Assembly (NCBI GenBank): GCA_021737205.1
Contig: JAIPEK010000029.1
Coordinates: 1 to 13,855 of the forward strand
Direction of reading: 5' to 3'
DNA from: Desulfarculaceae bacterium
Lineage (GTDB): Bacteria; Desulfobacterota; Desulfobacteria; Desulfobacterales; Desulfobacteraceae
DNA length: 13,855 nucleotides
Part shown: one piece after another, positions 1 to 7,179 of the stretch
Layout: each line of letters opens with the position of its first letter
Position numbering within the stretch: position 1 is the stretch's first letter
Position numbers and translations under genes: made by a program
The notes under the pieces: model-generated
Databases searched by the model: none
The model's input: only the letters and a program-made list of their open reading frames with translations
What the model was told of the DNA's origin: nothing

Positions 1-1076
1 AGAAATATGGTGCCGGTGTCCGCCTCGCTGAACCGTCCCGGCTTGTCTCTCTCCGCGCCGGTAAACGCGCCCTTGACAAACCCGAAAATCTCGGATTCCA
101 TAAGATTGTCCGGGATCGCGGCACAGTTGACCTTGACAAAGGGCCGGTCCCTCCGGTTGCTTTCCGAATGAATGACTTTGGCCAGAAGATCCTTGCCCGT
201 GCCGGTGTCCCCCTGGACGAGAACGGTGGATTCGGTGCCGGCCACCACTTTTACCATGTCGAAAATTTTCTGCATAACCGGGGATTTCCCGATCATGTCA
301 TGGAACTTGTACCGTTCCGTAATCGCCTTGTCCAGCTCTCTTGCAAGGGTCATGTCCTGGAGGGTGGCAAATCCCCCCACAAGCTGGCCGTGATCGTTCA
401 TCAACGGGATGTAGTCCACATTTACCGGTATTTTTTCCCCTTGGGCCCCGATCATGTATCCGCTTTCCCCGTTCACTGAACTGCCGCCCTTCATTGCTTG
501 ATAAAGGCCCCCACCCTCTCTGGCGAGTTTTCGGTTGAACAGGACGTGCCATTCTTTTCCCAGAAGATTCATCCGGTTGTAGCCTGAAATCTTTTCAGCC
601 GCCTGGTTGAAAAACGTTAAAAGCCCGTTCCGGTTCACGGTAAAAACCCCCATGTTCAGGCTGTCCAGGATAATTTTCAGGCTCTGTTCCTCGTAATGAA
701 TCCGGCTGACAAGCTCTGAATAGGGAAAGTGATCCTGGAGCACCATAAAACACCCGAGCGGCGTGCCCTGATCATTATAAAGGGGAGCTGCGATTCTGGT
801 GACCCGGTGCTTTTGCAGGTGTTCATCAAGAAATTCCACATCCATATCCTTGATGGCCTCGCTCCAGACCCCTTTGAGCGGGCAGCTTGAAAAGCAGGGC
901 AGCCCGCAGAAGACCTCTCTGCAGTTATGCCCCTCGATTTCCGTTTTTTCCAGCCCGAGCAGCGTTTCGGCATTCCGGTTCAAATCCACAACCCGCCTGT
1001 CCGAACCCACGATCAAGCCGCCGATATTCAGATATTCAAGGATCAGGAGCATCTGCTGATAAATTGTAATGTTCAC
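1..1076 (-). CDS. Sigma-54-dependent transcriptional regulator with two PAS domains, C-terminus cut by window start
   Basis: Reading the minus strand from a GTG at 1076 gives 358 codons open to the window edge. Residues 10-115 form a PAS-like domain containing a cysteine cluster (C52, C57, C61, C65). Residues 130-245 form a second PAS domain. From about 258 an AAA+ sigma-54 interaction domain starts with the usual 'MIGKSPVMQKIF' entry. It has a Walker A motif GDTGTGKD (289-296) and the sigma-54-contacting GAFTGA loop (336-341). The sequence breaks off at 'ADTGTIF', just before the expected LDE of Walker B, so the rest of the ATPase and the presumed DNA-binding helix-turn-helix lie outside. 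There is no N-terminal receiver domain, so the PAS domains are the likely input. The GTG overlaps the upstream kinase stop (GTGA, 4 bases), with GGAGG at 1086-1090, nine bases before it. Family assignment is firm; target genes are unknown. Confidence 0.93.
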   Translation of the reverse strand, partial: MNITIYQQMLLILEYLNIGGLIVGSDRRVVDLNRNAETLLGLEKTEIEGHNCREVFCGLPCFSSCPLKGVWSEAIKDMDVEFLDEHLQKHRVTRIAAPLYNDQGTPLGCFMVLQDHFPYSELVSRIHYEEQSLKIILDSLNMGVFTVNRNGLLTFFNQAAEKISGYNRMNLLGKEWHVLFNRKLAREGGGLYQAMKGGSSVNGESGYMIGAQGEKIPVNVDYIPLMNDHGQLVGGFATLQDMTLARELDKAITERYKFHDMIGKSPVMQKIFDMVKVVAGTESTVLVQGDTGTGKDLLAKVIHSESNRRDRPFVKVNCAAIPDNLMESEIFGFVKGAFTGAERDKPGRFSEADTGTIF

Positions 1077-2221
1077 CGGTCCTGTCCTCCGAACGGAAAA
1101 CGCAAAGTGAAAGCGGTGCCCGTCCCTGGTTTTGAATCCGCCTCTATGGAGCCTCCGTGCCGGTCCATAATACCGAAAATAATGGAAAGGCCCAGCCCCA
1201 CGCCGTATCCTTCATCCTTGGTCGTATAAAACGGCTCGAAAATATGGTTTATCTCTTCGGGGTCGATCCCTTTTCCATTGTCCCGGACCACGATCCACAC
1301 CTGTCCCTCTTCCTTTTTGTTCATTGCGCTTATGGTAATTTTCCCCCCGGTTCCGATGGCGTCCACGGCATTGAACACAAGGTTGATAATGGACTGCTGG
1401 ATCTGGTTGAAATCCGCGTGGATCGGTTCGATCTCCGGATCAATTTCCATTGCAAGTTCAATGGAGCTAAGTTCGAGTTTGTGCCGGCAGAGAAGCGCGG
1501 ATTTTTCAAGCAGCGTTTTTACGTCGACTCGGGCGAACGTGGCCTCGCTTTTCCTTGAAAAGGTGAGCAGGCTTGACACAATCTCCGAAATTCTGGAGGA
1601 TTCGGATTCCATGATATCCAGAAATCGAGAAAATTTTTCCATATCAATGTCTGAGCCGTTCCTCTTTTTGATCATGCGGTTCATCAGATGGGCATAATTG
1701 AGAATCCCTGAGATCGGATTGTTGATCTCATGAACCACGCTTGCCGACAGCCTTCCCAGGGATATGAGCTTGTCCCTGTGAAGGATGCGCGCCTGATCCA
1801 GGTTTTTCTGTTCCAGAAACCGGGTGTACTCTTTGAGGTGCTGCCTTGACAGATACCTCTCCTTTGCCCTGGAGAGGGCAAGTTTCAAAGCGGCATCATC
1901 AATGGGTTTATTGATAAAATCGGAAGCATCGAGCTGAAGGGCTTCAATGGCGAGATTCATCTCCCCGAACGCCGTGATTACGATTACTTCGATATCTTCA
2001 AAGTGCTCTTTCACTTTCCGTAAAAGCTCAATGCCCCCCATTTTCGGCATTTTTACATCAGTAACGACAATCTGAGGCGCCACGCTTTCCACCATTTCAA
2101 AACCGGTAACCCCGTCTTCGGCAGTATAGACCTCAAATCCCTGGTCCTTGATGACAAGGGAAGTCACTTCTCTAATGTCCTGTTCATCATCCACCAAAAG
2201 CAATTTCCACTGATCCGTCAT
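1073..2221 (-). CDS. Hybrid sensor: N-terminal receiver domain fused to a histidine kinase
   Basis: This 382-residue cytoplasmic protein has no membrane segments. Residues 1-120 are a CheY-like receiver with acidic pocket D11/D12, phospho-acceptor D55 (TDVKMPKMGG), T83 and K105. A helical linker (about 120-150) leads to a HisKA dimerisation domain with H164 in 'VVHEINNPISG'. The HATPase domain follows, with N-box (N280, N284), DNGKGI (314-319), FEPFYTTK (328-335) and the G-x-G-L lid region (338-346). It therefore looks catalytically complete. The receiver-first order means it is probably an intermediate in a phosphorelay, fed by an upstream kinase. It is translationally coupled to the sigma-54 regulator, whose start overlaps its stop by 4 bases. 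The ATG at 2221 follows GAGGGG at about 13 bases, a rather distant Shine-Dalgarno. Its cognate signal is not evident. Confidence 0.95.
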   Translation of the reverse strand: MTDQWKLLLVDDEQDIREVTSLVIKDQGFEVYTAEDGVTGFEMVESVAPQIVVTDVKMPKMGGIELLRKVKEHFEDIEVIVITAFGEMNLAIEALQLDASDFINKPIDDAALKLALSRAKERYLSRQHLKEYTRFLEQKNLDQARILHRDKLISLGRLSASVVHEINNPISGILNYAHLMNRMIKKRNGSDIDMEKFSRFLDIMESESSRISEIVSSLLTFSRKSEATFARVDVKTLLEKSALLCRHKLELSSIELAMEIDPEIEPIHADFNQIQQSIINLVFNAVDAIGTGGKITISAMNKKEEGQVWIVVRDNGKGIDPEEINHIFEPFYTTKDEGYGVGLGLSIIFGIMDRHGGSIEADSKPGTGTAFTLRFPFGGQDR

Positions 2222-2287
2222 GATAGGAACGCAGCCCCTCTTTGATAAAATTTCGGATGTATTACCGGTCGGTTACAGCTTGATTTC

Positions 2288-2316
2288 ATGATAGCCCCCC
2301 TTTTTCCCCCAGTCAA
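2288..2316 (-). promoter_or_regulatory. Sigma-70-type promoter for the kinase/regulator pair
   Basis: On the minus strand, TTGACT (2316-2311) is followed by exactly 17 bases and TATCAT (2293-2288). That predicts a start near 2281 and an untranslated leader of about 60 bases before the kinase ATG at 2221. The spacer is unusual: it reads G5-A5-G6-C, two G homopolymers around an A tract. The -35 overlaps the palindrome at 2315-2334. Seen directly; function inferred. Confidence 0.6.
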
Positions 2317-2334
2317 CTGTAAACCGTTACAGTT
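2315..2334. promoter_or_regulatory. Palindromic operator candidate between divergent genes
   Basis: AACTGTAA-ACCG-TTACAGTT is a perfect 8+8 inverted repeat with a 4-base centre. It overlaps the -35 of the leftward kinase promoter and ends 12 bases before the -35 candidate of the rightward tolC promoter. A near-copy of its right half occurs as GTTACAGCTTG at 2272-2282 (10 of 11 identical to GTTACAGTTTG at 2326-2336). The two are 54 bp apart in the same orientation, and the second copy falls on the predicted start of the leftward transcript. The placement suggests a dimeric regulator controlling one or both divergent units. The binding protein is unknown. Confidence 0.45.
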
Positions 2335-2346
2335 TGTTTCCATATA

Positions 2347-2376
2347 TTGACCTTATTTTATATGATGTTATTATAT
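2347..2376 (+). promoter_or_regulatory. Candidate promoter for tolC-like gene
   Basis: TTGACC (2347-2352), an 18-base AT-rich spacer and TTATAT (2371-2376) make a moderate sigma-70 match. It would give a leader of about 45-50 bases before the ATG at 2431. The surrounding 2340-2400 stretch is strongly AT-rich. The -10 is imperfect, so this is a tentative call. Confidence 0.4.
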
Positions 2377-2430
2377 CGATTTGATTGACTGAACTTTTCA
2401 ATACAACATGACAATATCAGAGGATTGAAG

Positions 2431-3750
2431 ATGAAAAGAATTGGCTATTTAGTGTGTATGGTCTTACTTTTGCCGGCCTTTGCCGGCACTCTGCATGCCG
2501 GAACCACATACTCCTTGATCGAACTGTGTGAAATTGCGGACAAAACCGCTCAGGACATTCGGATCGCCCGGGAGGACCTGTATATCTCGAAACAGGATAA
2601 AAAGCGGGCTCTGTCCGTTTTGGTTCCAAGAATCACCGCCTATGGCAGCCGAACGGATTATAAGGATGCCGAATACCAGAAACGGAACCCGGATACGGAT
2701 GCACTGGGCGTAAAAATCAACCAGTCGTTCACATTGAACGGAAAAGAACTGATCGCCTATGACATCAGCAAGGATGAAATTGATAAAAAGGCGTATGATC
2801 TTGAAAGGATCAAATCCGATTATCTGTTCGAGGTGGCCAAAACCTTTTACAACATTCTTTCCGCCAGAAAATTCGTGGATATAGCCAACTCTGACAGGAA
2901 GCGCCTTGAAAAACACAGGGATGCGGTGCAGGAGAGGCTGAACGTGGGAGATGTCACAAAAACCGCCCTTTACAGGGCCGAAGCTGAACTGTCCAAATCA
3001 AAAACAGAATATGTCAAGGCTGTGAACAACCTCAAGCTTGCCAAGGCTTCGCTCAAAAACCTCGTTGACATTGAAGAACCGTTCACCGTGACCAATGATG
3101 CGAAACTCGGCCTGGAAGAGTTTGATTCCTCACTTGATCAGCTTAAAAAAGCGATGTTTGAAAAAAGACCGGAGCTGAAAAAGGCCCAAAAAAACATAGA
3201 GGTGGCTCAAAAGAATATCCGGTATGAAAAAGGGGCATTCTGGCCCGAGCTTTCCATAGAGGGGGAATATGCAGATACGGACACGGAATATGACAAATAC
3301 CCGCGTATGATGGAAGATCCAGGCACGGAAACCATAAACAAATCCATCACCGCCCAGCTGACATTCACCATATTCGACGGCGGCCTGAGACGGGCGGACA
3401 TCCGGCAGGCCCTTGCCGGAGAGAGAAAAGCGGAGAACGGGCTTGCAAAAACCAAAGACGCGCTTTTACTGGAACTGAAAGATGCCTGGTACCAGTACCA
3501 GACAGCAAGAAGTTCGCTGAAAACACTGAAGGATGAACTGAAATCCGCACGGGAGAATTACAACGCCGTCCGGATGCAGTTTAAGTACGGCCTGGCCGAC
3601 AGTGTGGACATGATGGATGCCAATACCCTTCTTGTTACTGCCGAAAGAAAATTTTCAGATGCCCGGTACCAGCATACGGTATCAATTCTCAACCTTATCC
3701 GGACAAGGGGAGATCTTGTGGATTTTCTTTTGTCCGGCAGCTTGACTTAA
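2431..3750 (+). CDS. TolC-family outer membrane efflux/secretion protein
   Basis: The 439-residue product starts with a clear Sec signal peptide: basic MKR, a hydrophobic core, and a predicted cut after LHA at residue 23. The mature part has the two-fold internal repeat of the OEP family. Long heptad-rich helices alternate with beta segments, such as 'VLVPRITAYGSRTDY' in the first half and 'FWPELSIEGEYADTDTEY' in the second. A conserved 'FTIFDGGLRRADIRQA' segment follows, and the last repeat has 'QFKYGLADSVDMMDANTLLVTAERKF' split by the usual turn. Such proteins form trimeric channels working with an inner-membrane pump and adaptor, neither of which is adjacent. Start choice: ATG 2431 has GAGG at 2420-2423, seven bases upstream; the in-frame TTG at 2425 is closer to the ribosome site and less likely. 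The exact substrate cannot be told. Confidence 0.93.
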   Translation: MKRIGYLVCMVLLLPAFAGTLHAGTTYSLIELCEIADKTAQDIRIAREDLYISKQDKKRALSVLVPRITAYGSRTDYKDAEYQKRNPDTDALGVKINQSFTLNGKELIAYDISKDEIDKKAYDLERIKSDYLFEVAKTFYNILSARKFVDIANSDRKRLEKHRDAVQERLNVGDVTKTALYRAEAELSKSKTEYVKAVNNLKLAKASLKNLVDIEEPFTVTNDAKLGLEEFDSSLDQLKKAMFEKRPELKKAQKNIEVAQKNIRYEKGAFWPELSIEGEYADTDTEYDKYPRMMEDPGTETINKSITAQLTFTIFDGGLRRADIRQALAGERKAENGLAKTKDALLLELKDAWYQYQTARSSLKTLKDELKSARENYNAVRMQFKYGLADSVDMMDANTLLVTAERKFSDARYQHTVSILNLIRTRGDLVDFLLSGSLT

Positions 3751-3770
3751 AACGGATCATCCAATAGTAT
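3742..3770 (+). promoter_or_regulatory. Sigma-70-type promoter for the 105-residue protein gene
   Basis: TTGACT (3742-3747) and TAGTAT (3765-3770) are separated by exactly 17 bases. The -35 overlaps the last codons and stop of the tolC-like gene. The predicted start near 3777 gives a leader of about 50 bases. This suggests the small gene can be transcribed independently of the upstream gene. Sequence match only. Confidence 0.5.
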
Positions 3771-3825
3771 TTACATATACGCGCCGTATTCAAACAACAA
3801 CCTGTATACTGAAGGAGAACTGATC

Positions 3826-4143
3826 ATGTATGAAATTATCGCAAATCCGGAAGACTATCAGATCGACCATCTCGTGAACGGAACAGGGAATGCGAGCATT
3901 GAAGTGGATAAGGAAGAAAGAAAAAAATGGGCAAAGGAAATTGAAAATTTCAGCCAAAAACTGACCCGGTTTGCAGAGCGTTCCGGCAAGCTTGCCGAAC
4001 TTCTCGAGGGAGACCGGAAAATCATCACTACGCCCGCATCTTTCAAAACCCTCAAAATCCAGCTGTTTGCAATAAACGAAAAGCTCGACAACGCCATTGA
4101 AATCGCGAACCGGCTGGAATCCGACATCGTGGAAAAACAGTAG
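3826..4143 (+). CDS. Hypothetical small helical cytoplasmic protein (105 residues)
   Basis: I do not recognise a family. A good Shine-Dalgarno, AAGGAG at 3812-3817, lies eight bases before ATG 3826, and a promoter candidate precedes it, so the gene is probably real. The protein has no signal peptide, membrane segment or cysteine. It is highly charged: residues 27-62 (rich in K and E) and 73-105 look like two long amphipathic helices. They are separated by a short 'DRKIITTPASFKTLK' segment, consistent with a helical hairpin or short coiled coil. It sits 75 bases after a TolC-family gene and just before a terminator. A functional link to the efflux protein is possible, but nothing in the sequence proves it. 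Confidence 0.7.
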   Translation: MYEIIANPEDYQIDHLVNGTGNASIEVDKEERKKWAKEIENFSQKLTRFAERSGKLAELLEGDRKIITTPASFKTLKIQLFAINEKLDNAIEIANRLESDIVEKQ

Positions 4144-4150
4144 AGACAAA

Positions 4151-4188
4151 GGGGGCCTTTTGCGGCTCGACAGCCGTCAAAGGGCCCC
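4151..4188. terminator. Hairpin terminator between convergent genes
   Basis: The arms 4151-4167 and 4172-4188 pair through GGGG/CCCC, CC/GG, TTT/AAA and CGGCT/AGCCG around a CGAC loop, with two mismatches (4155/4184 and 4161/4178) and one G-U. On the minus strand the hairpin is followed by TTTGTCTCT, so it best fits the 3' end of the aromatic operon. The plus side has no U-tract, so termination of the 105-residue gene is less sure. Confidence 0.65.
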
Positions 4189-4215
4189 TCAGGCCATACC
4201 GACCACACACCGGTT

Positions 4216-5280
4216 TCAGGCCGTTTTTATCTTCCCGCTTTCCCGCACTTTTTCCCGGCCGGAGACAAGCAATTCTTCAGTGGTCTCCATGGAAATACAC
4301 TCGTCTGTAACAGACACCCCGTAAACAAGGTTATCAGTCCCGCTTGAGATCTTCTGGCTGCCCTCGCCGAGATTGCTCTCCAGCATGAGTCCTTTTATGG
4401 CGGTATTGCCGTTGATGTACTGGTTGATCACGTCATCCCATACAATTTTCTGGCCGGAAAATTTCTTCCCGGAGTTGGCATGGGAGCAGTCCACCACGAT
4501 GGCACCCGGCAGGTCCTTCTCCTTGAGCGCCTCTGTCGCCTCCCTGATACTTACAGAATCATAGTTGGGTCTTCTGCCGCCCCGCAGCACAATATGGGTA
4601 TCCGGGTTCCCTTTGGTGCTGACGACCCCCGTCCGGCCCTTTGGATCCACACCCAGGAAACTCTGAGGAGACCTGGAGGCGATCATGGAGTTGATCGCGG
4701 TATTCAGCGCCCCGTCCGTACAGTTTTTAAATCCCACCGGCATGGAAAGGCCGCTGGCCATTTCCCGGTGTGTCTGGGATTCAGTGGTTCTGGCGCCGAT
4801 CGCGGCCCAGCAGACCAGCCCTGCAATGTACTGGGGAATAATGGGATCGAGGAACTCGGTTGCGGTGGGGACACCCATGGCGGTTATGGATAGAAGAAGT
4901 TTTCTCGCCCTGTTCAGCCCTTCGGTAAGATCGCGCCTTCCGTCCATATGCGGATCATTGATAAGGCCCTTCCACCCTACAGTGGTTCGCGGCTTTTCAA
5001 AATAGACCCGCATGACGGGGAGAAATGTATCTTTGACCTTTTCCTTGAGTTCGGCAAGCTTTTCTGCATATTCCAGCGCCGCCTTTTCATCATGAACCGA
5101 GCAGGGCCCGGTGATCACCATTAGCCTCTGGTCTTTGCCGGAAAGGATATCTTTGATCTCCTGCCTTCCCCTCATTACGGTTTCCATGGATTCTTCCGTC
5201 ATTTTGTGTTCCTGCTTGAACCTGTCCGGGGAGATCAAAGGTTCAAAGCCTTCCACATTGATATCATACGTCTGATGCAT
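4216..5280 (-). CDS. aroF: 3-deoxy-7-phosphoheptulonate (DAHP) synthase, type I (AroF/G/H class)
   Basis: Condenses phosphoenolpyruvate and erythrose 4-phosphate, the entry step of the shikimate pathway. The 354-residue protein matches the enterobacterial class along its whole length. It has the KPRTT loop (96-100), R164, K185 in GFKN, and the four metal ligands C60 (GPCSVHD), H267 (DCSHANS), E301 and D326 (VTDECIS). The N-terminal extension (1-30) and S179 in 'GLSMPVGFKN' correspond to parts of the effector site in E. coli AroG. Feedback control is therefore plausible, though which amino acid acts is not readable. Start: ATG 5280 has AGGAGG seven bases upstream; the longer TTG start at 5301 would contain that ribosome site. 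It overlaps tyrA by 17 bases and is the last gene of the operon. The aroF symbol is chosen over aroG or aroH by convention only. Confidence 0.93.
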   Translation of the reverse strand: MHQTYDINVEGFEPLISPDRFKQEHKMTEESMETVMRGRQEIKDILSGKDQRLMVITGPCSVHDEKAALEYAEKLAELKEKVKDTFLPVMRVYFEKPRTTVGWKGLINDPHMDGRRDLTEGLNRARKLLLSITAMGVPTATEFLDPIIPQYIAGLVCWAAIGARTTESQTHREMASGLSMPVGFKNCTDGALNTAINSMIASRSPQSFLGVDPKGRTGVVSTKGNPDTHIVLRGGRRPNYDSVSIREATEALKEKDLPGAIVVDCSHANSGKKFSGQKIVWDDVINQYINGNTAIKGLMLESNLGEGSQKISSGTDNLVYGVSVTDECISMETTEELLVSGREKVRESGKIKTA

Positions 5281-6130
5281 TTTCGTCCTCCTGTTCTTCA
5301 AAAATAATATTTAAAAACCTGTTACTTCTCAGAATGGCATCCTGCCTGTACTTCCCGATGAATTCTCCGATCCCGGAGATATAATCCGAACCCTTTTCAG
5401 TGGAGTCTTCGATCAGAAAAGCCGAACTTTCCTTCATGGAGGCATAAAACGCATCCAGTACGTCCGGCACGTACCTGTTGTCGTGGATCAGGCTTGCGTA
5501 CAGTTCCGGATCCTGGGCAAAGAGTCTCCCGATAATATCCGAGTTGATTCGAAATATGGGCGTGGAAGTGTGGAACATCCGGGTCGGGTGAAGGTCCATT
5601 TTCTGAAGGGTCCTGGCGAAACATATGGAAAGAAAATGGGTCAATCCCTGGACAACGGCCATGTTACGGTCATGAAGGGAGGCCTCCATACGAGTGACTC
5701 GGGCGCCCGCCCCTGAAAACAGCCGGTCCGCCCAGTCGATTCCTTCTTCCCCTCTTCCCGGTGACAGAACGATATTCTGGGAGTCGAGGGATTCGGTAAA
5801 AGGGCCGAACATGGGGTGCATTCCCACCACTTCACAACGGGCCGAGGATACCATTTTCTCCACGATTACCTCTTTCTGGGAGCAAAGGTCCATCAAAAGC
5901 TGATTCTCCCGAAGAATCGGACCGATTTGTTCCATAATCGTTACAGCCGCTTCCACAGACGTGCTTAAAAGTACAACATCGCAGGATTCTGCAAGATCCT
6001 CATTGCAAAGCCGGGTATCCAGATCCGATACAAGCACCCGGAAATCGTAACGGCCGGTGAAAAACGTTTTGAACCATTGCCCCATGCCGCCTTTTCCGCC
6101 GATGATTCCGATGGTCTCTACAGGTCTCAT
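5264..6130 (-). CDS. tyrA: Prephenate dehydrogenase (TyrA), monofunctional
   Basis: Oxidative decarboxylation of prephenate to 4-hydroxyphenylpyruvate, the tyrosine branch. The 288-residue protein has an N-terminal Rossmann fold with GGKGGMG (11-17). The acidic 'VSDLD' at the end of the second strand points to NAD rather than NADP. It also has HPMFGP (105-110) and the catalytic-region motif HDRNMAVVQGLTHF (153-166), which resembles the dehydrogenase half of the E. coli chorismate mutase-T protein. There is no chorismate mutase domain at the N-terminus and no ACT domain at the C-terminus. It should therefore depend on another mutase for prephenate, most simply the PheA domain encoded in the same operon. 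The ATG overlaps the aroC stop (ATGA, 4 bases), and its own end overlaps the DAHP synthase start by 17 bases. Confidence 0.93.
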   Translation of the reverse strand: MRPVETIGIIGGKGGMGQWFKTFFTGRYDFRVLVSDLDTRLCNEDLAESCDVVLLSTSVEAAVTIMEQIGPILRENQLLMDLCSQKEVIVEKMVSSARCEVVGMHPMFGPFTESLDSQNIVLSPGRGEEGIDWADRLFSGAGARVTRMEASLHDRNMAVVQGLTHFLSICFARTLQKMDLHPTRMFHTSTPIFRINSDIIGRLFAQDPELYASLIHDNRYVPDVLDAFYASMKESSAFLIEDSTEKGSDYISGIGEFIGKYRQDAILRSNRFLNIIFEEQEDENASDV

Positions 6131-7179
6131 AAAACCGCTTTCTGCCTTAAAAAATGATCTGCTATAGTCAGCTGCATCATGGCCTTCAATACCGGGTTGA
6201 TCCTGGGAATGGCACAGATATCGTGCCGCCCGGAGGTTGACGTCTCAATCTCGTTTCCGTCCCGACCCAGCGTTTTCATGGATTTTTCAATGGAGGGAAT
6301 CGGTTTGACGCATGCCCTTGCCACAATATCATCACCGTTGGATATACCGGCGAGAATGCCGCCTGCGTTGTTGGATTCAAATCCCTGCCTGCCGATGGGA
6401 TCATTGTTCACCGAACCGGTCATCCTTGCAGACTCGTATCCGGCTCCTATTTCCACTCCTTTTACCGCACCGACACTCATAAAACTTTTTGCAATATCCG
6501 CATCCAGCTTGTCAAAAACCGGGTCACCCAGTCCGGCCGGGACCCCGGAAGCCGTGACTTCAACCACGCCGCCGAGAGAGTCCCCTTCCCTTTTCACCTG
6601 CCGGATCCTTTCTTCCATTTGTTTTTCCGCCTCCGGGTCCGGGCAGTGCAGCGAACTATCTTCCGGCACTTCATTTTTCAGGCTATCCACCTTTATGCCG
6701 CCAAGTTCAATGGTATATGCAGACACTTCGATTCCCTGCAGCGAAAGGAACGCACAAGCCACACCGCCTGCAGCGACCCTTGCCGCGGTTTCCCGGGCCG
6801 AAGCCCTTCCGCCGCCCCGAAAGTCCCGGATGCCGTATTTGGACTGATAGGTGATATCGCCATGGCCGGGCCGGTACACATGGGCGCTTTTGTAATACGG
6901 CCTTGAATCGGCATCCCGGTTTTCGATCATGATCATGATCGGCGTTCCAGTGGTCACGCCCTCAAAAACCCCGGAAGCAATGATTGCGCTGTCCGGCTCC
7001 TTACGCCGTGTGCCGCCTATGCCGCCGCCGGGTTTTCTTTCATCCAGCGCTTTCTGGATCATCTGTTCGGTCAGGGGAATTTTCGGGGGGCATCCCTGCA
7101 CGACAACCCCGATGCTTCTCCCGTGGGATTCCCCGAACGTGGTGATACTGAATATTTTTCCAAATGTACTACCCGCCAT
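6127..7179 (-). CDS. aroC: Chorismate synthase
   Basis: Converts 5-enolpyruvylshikimate 3-phosphate to chorismate using reduced FMN. The 350-residue length is typical. Family signatures are all present: 'TFGESHG' (14-20, containing a conserved His), 'RPGHGD' (103-108), the long arginine/glycine signature 'RDFRGGGRASARETAARVAAG' (118-138, broken here as key residues R118, R121, R125, R129), 'SNNAGGILAGISNG' and 'SGRHD' near the C-terminus. Start: ATG 7179 lies seven bases after GGAGG; the in-frame TTG two codons earlier is less likely. It overlaps aroK by 11 bases and tyrA by 4, so translation is probably coupled through the operon. Confidence 0.97.
   Translation of the reverse strand: MAGSTFGKIFSITTFGESHGRSIGVVVQGCPPKIPLTEQMIQKALDERKPGGGIGGTRRKEPDSAIIASGVFEGVTTGTPIMIMIENRDADSRPYYKSAHVYRPGHGDITYQSKYGIRDFRGGGRASARETAARVAAGGVACAFLSLQGIEVSAYTIELGGIKVDSLKNEVPEDSSLHCPDPEAEKQMEERIRQVKREGDSLGGVVEVTASGVPAGLGDPVFDKLDADIAKSFMSVGAVKGVEIGAGYESARMTGSVNNDPIGRQGFESNNAGGILAGISNGDDIVARACVKPIPSIEKSMKTLGRDGNEIETSTSGRHDICAIPRINPVLKAMMQLTIADHFLRQKAVL

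Noticed and set aside
2425..2430. TTG start two codons upstream for the tolC-like gene
   Set aside because: It lies almost on top of the GAGG ribosome site. ATG 2431 has ideal spacing and begins a normal signal peptide.
2222..2430. Sigma-54 promoter (GG-N10-GC type) for the tolC-like gene driven by the adjacent activator
   Set aside because: No TGGCAC-N5-TTGC-like pair was found on either strand in the gap; only sigma-70-type matches are visible.
5281..5301. TTG start seven codons upstream for the DAHP synthase
   Set aside because: The extension contains the AGGAGG ribosome site itself and is not expected in the family.
6179..6847. A 222-residue plus-strand open frame antisense to aroC
   Set aside because: Low-complexity Ser/Pro/Ala composition typical of an antisense shadow; the chorismate synthase on the other strand is unambiguous.
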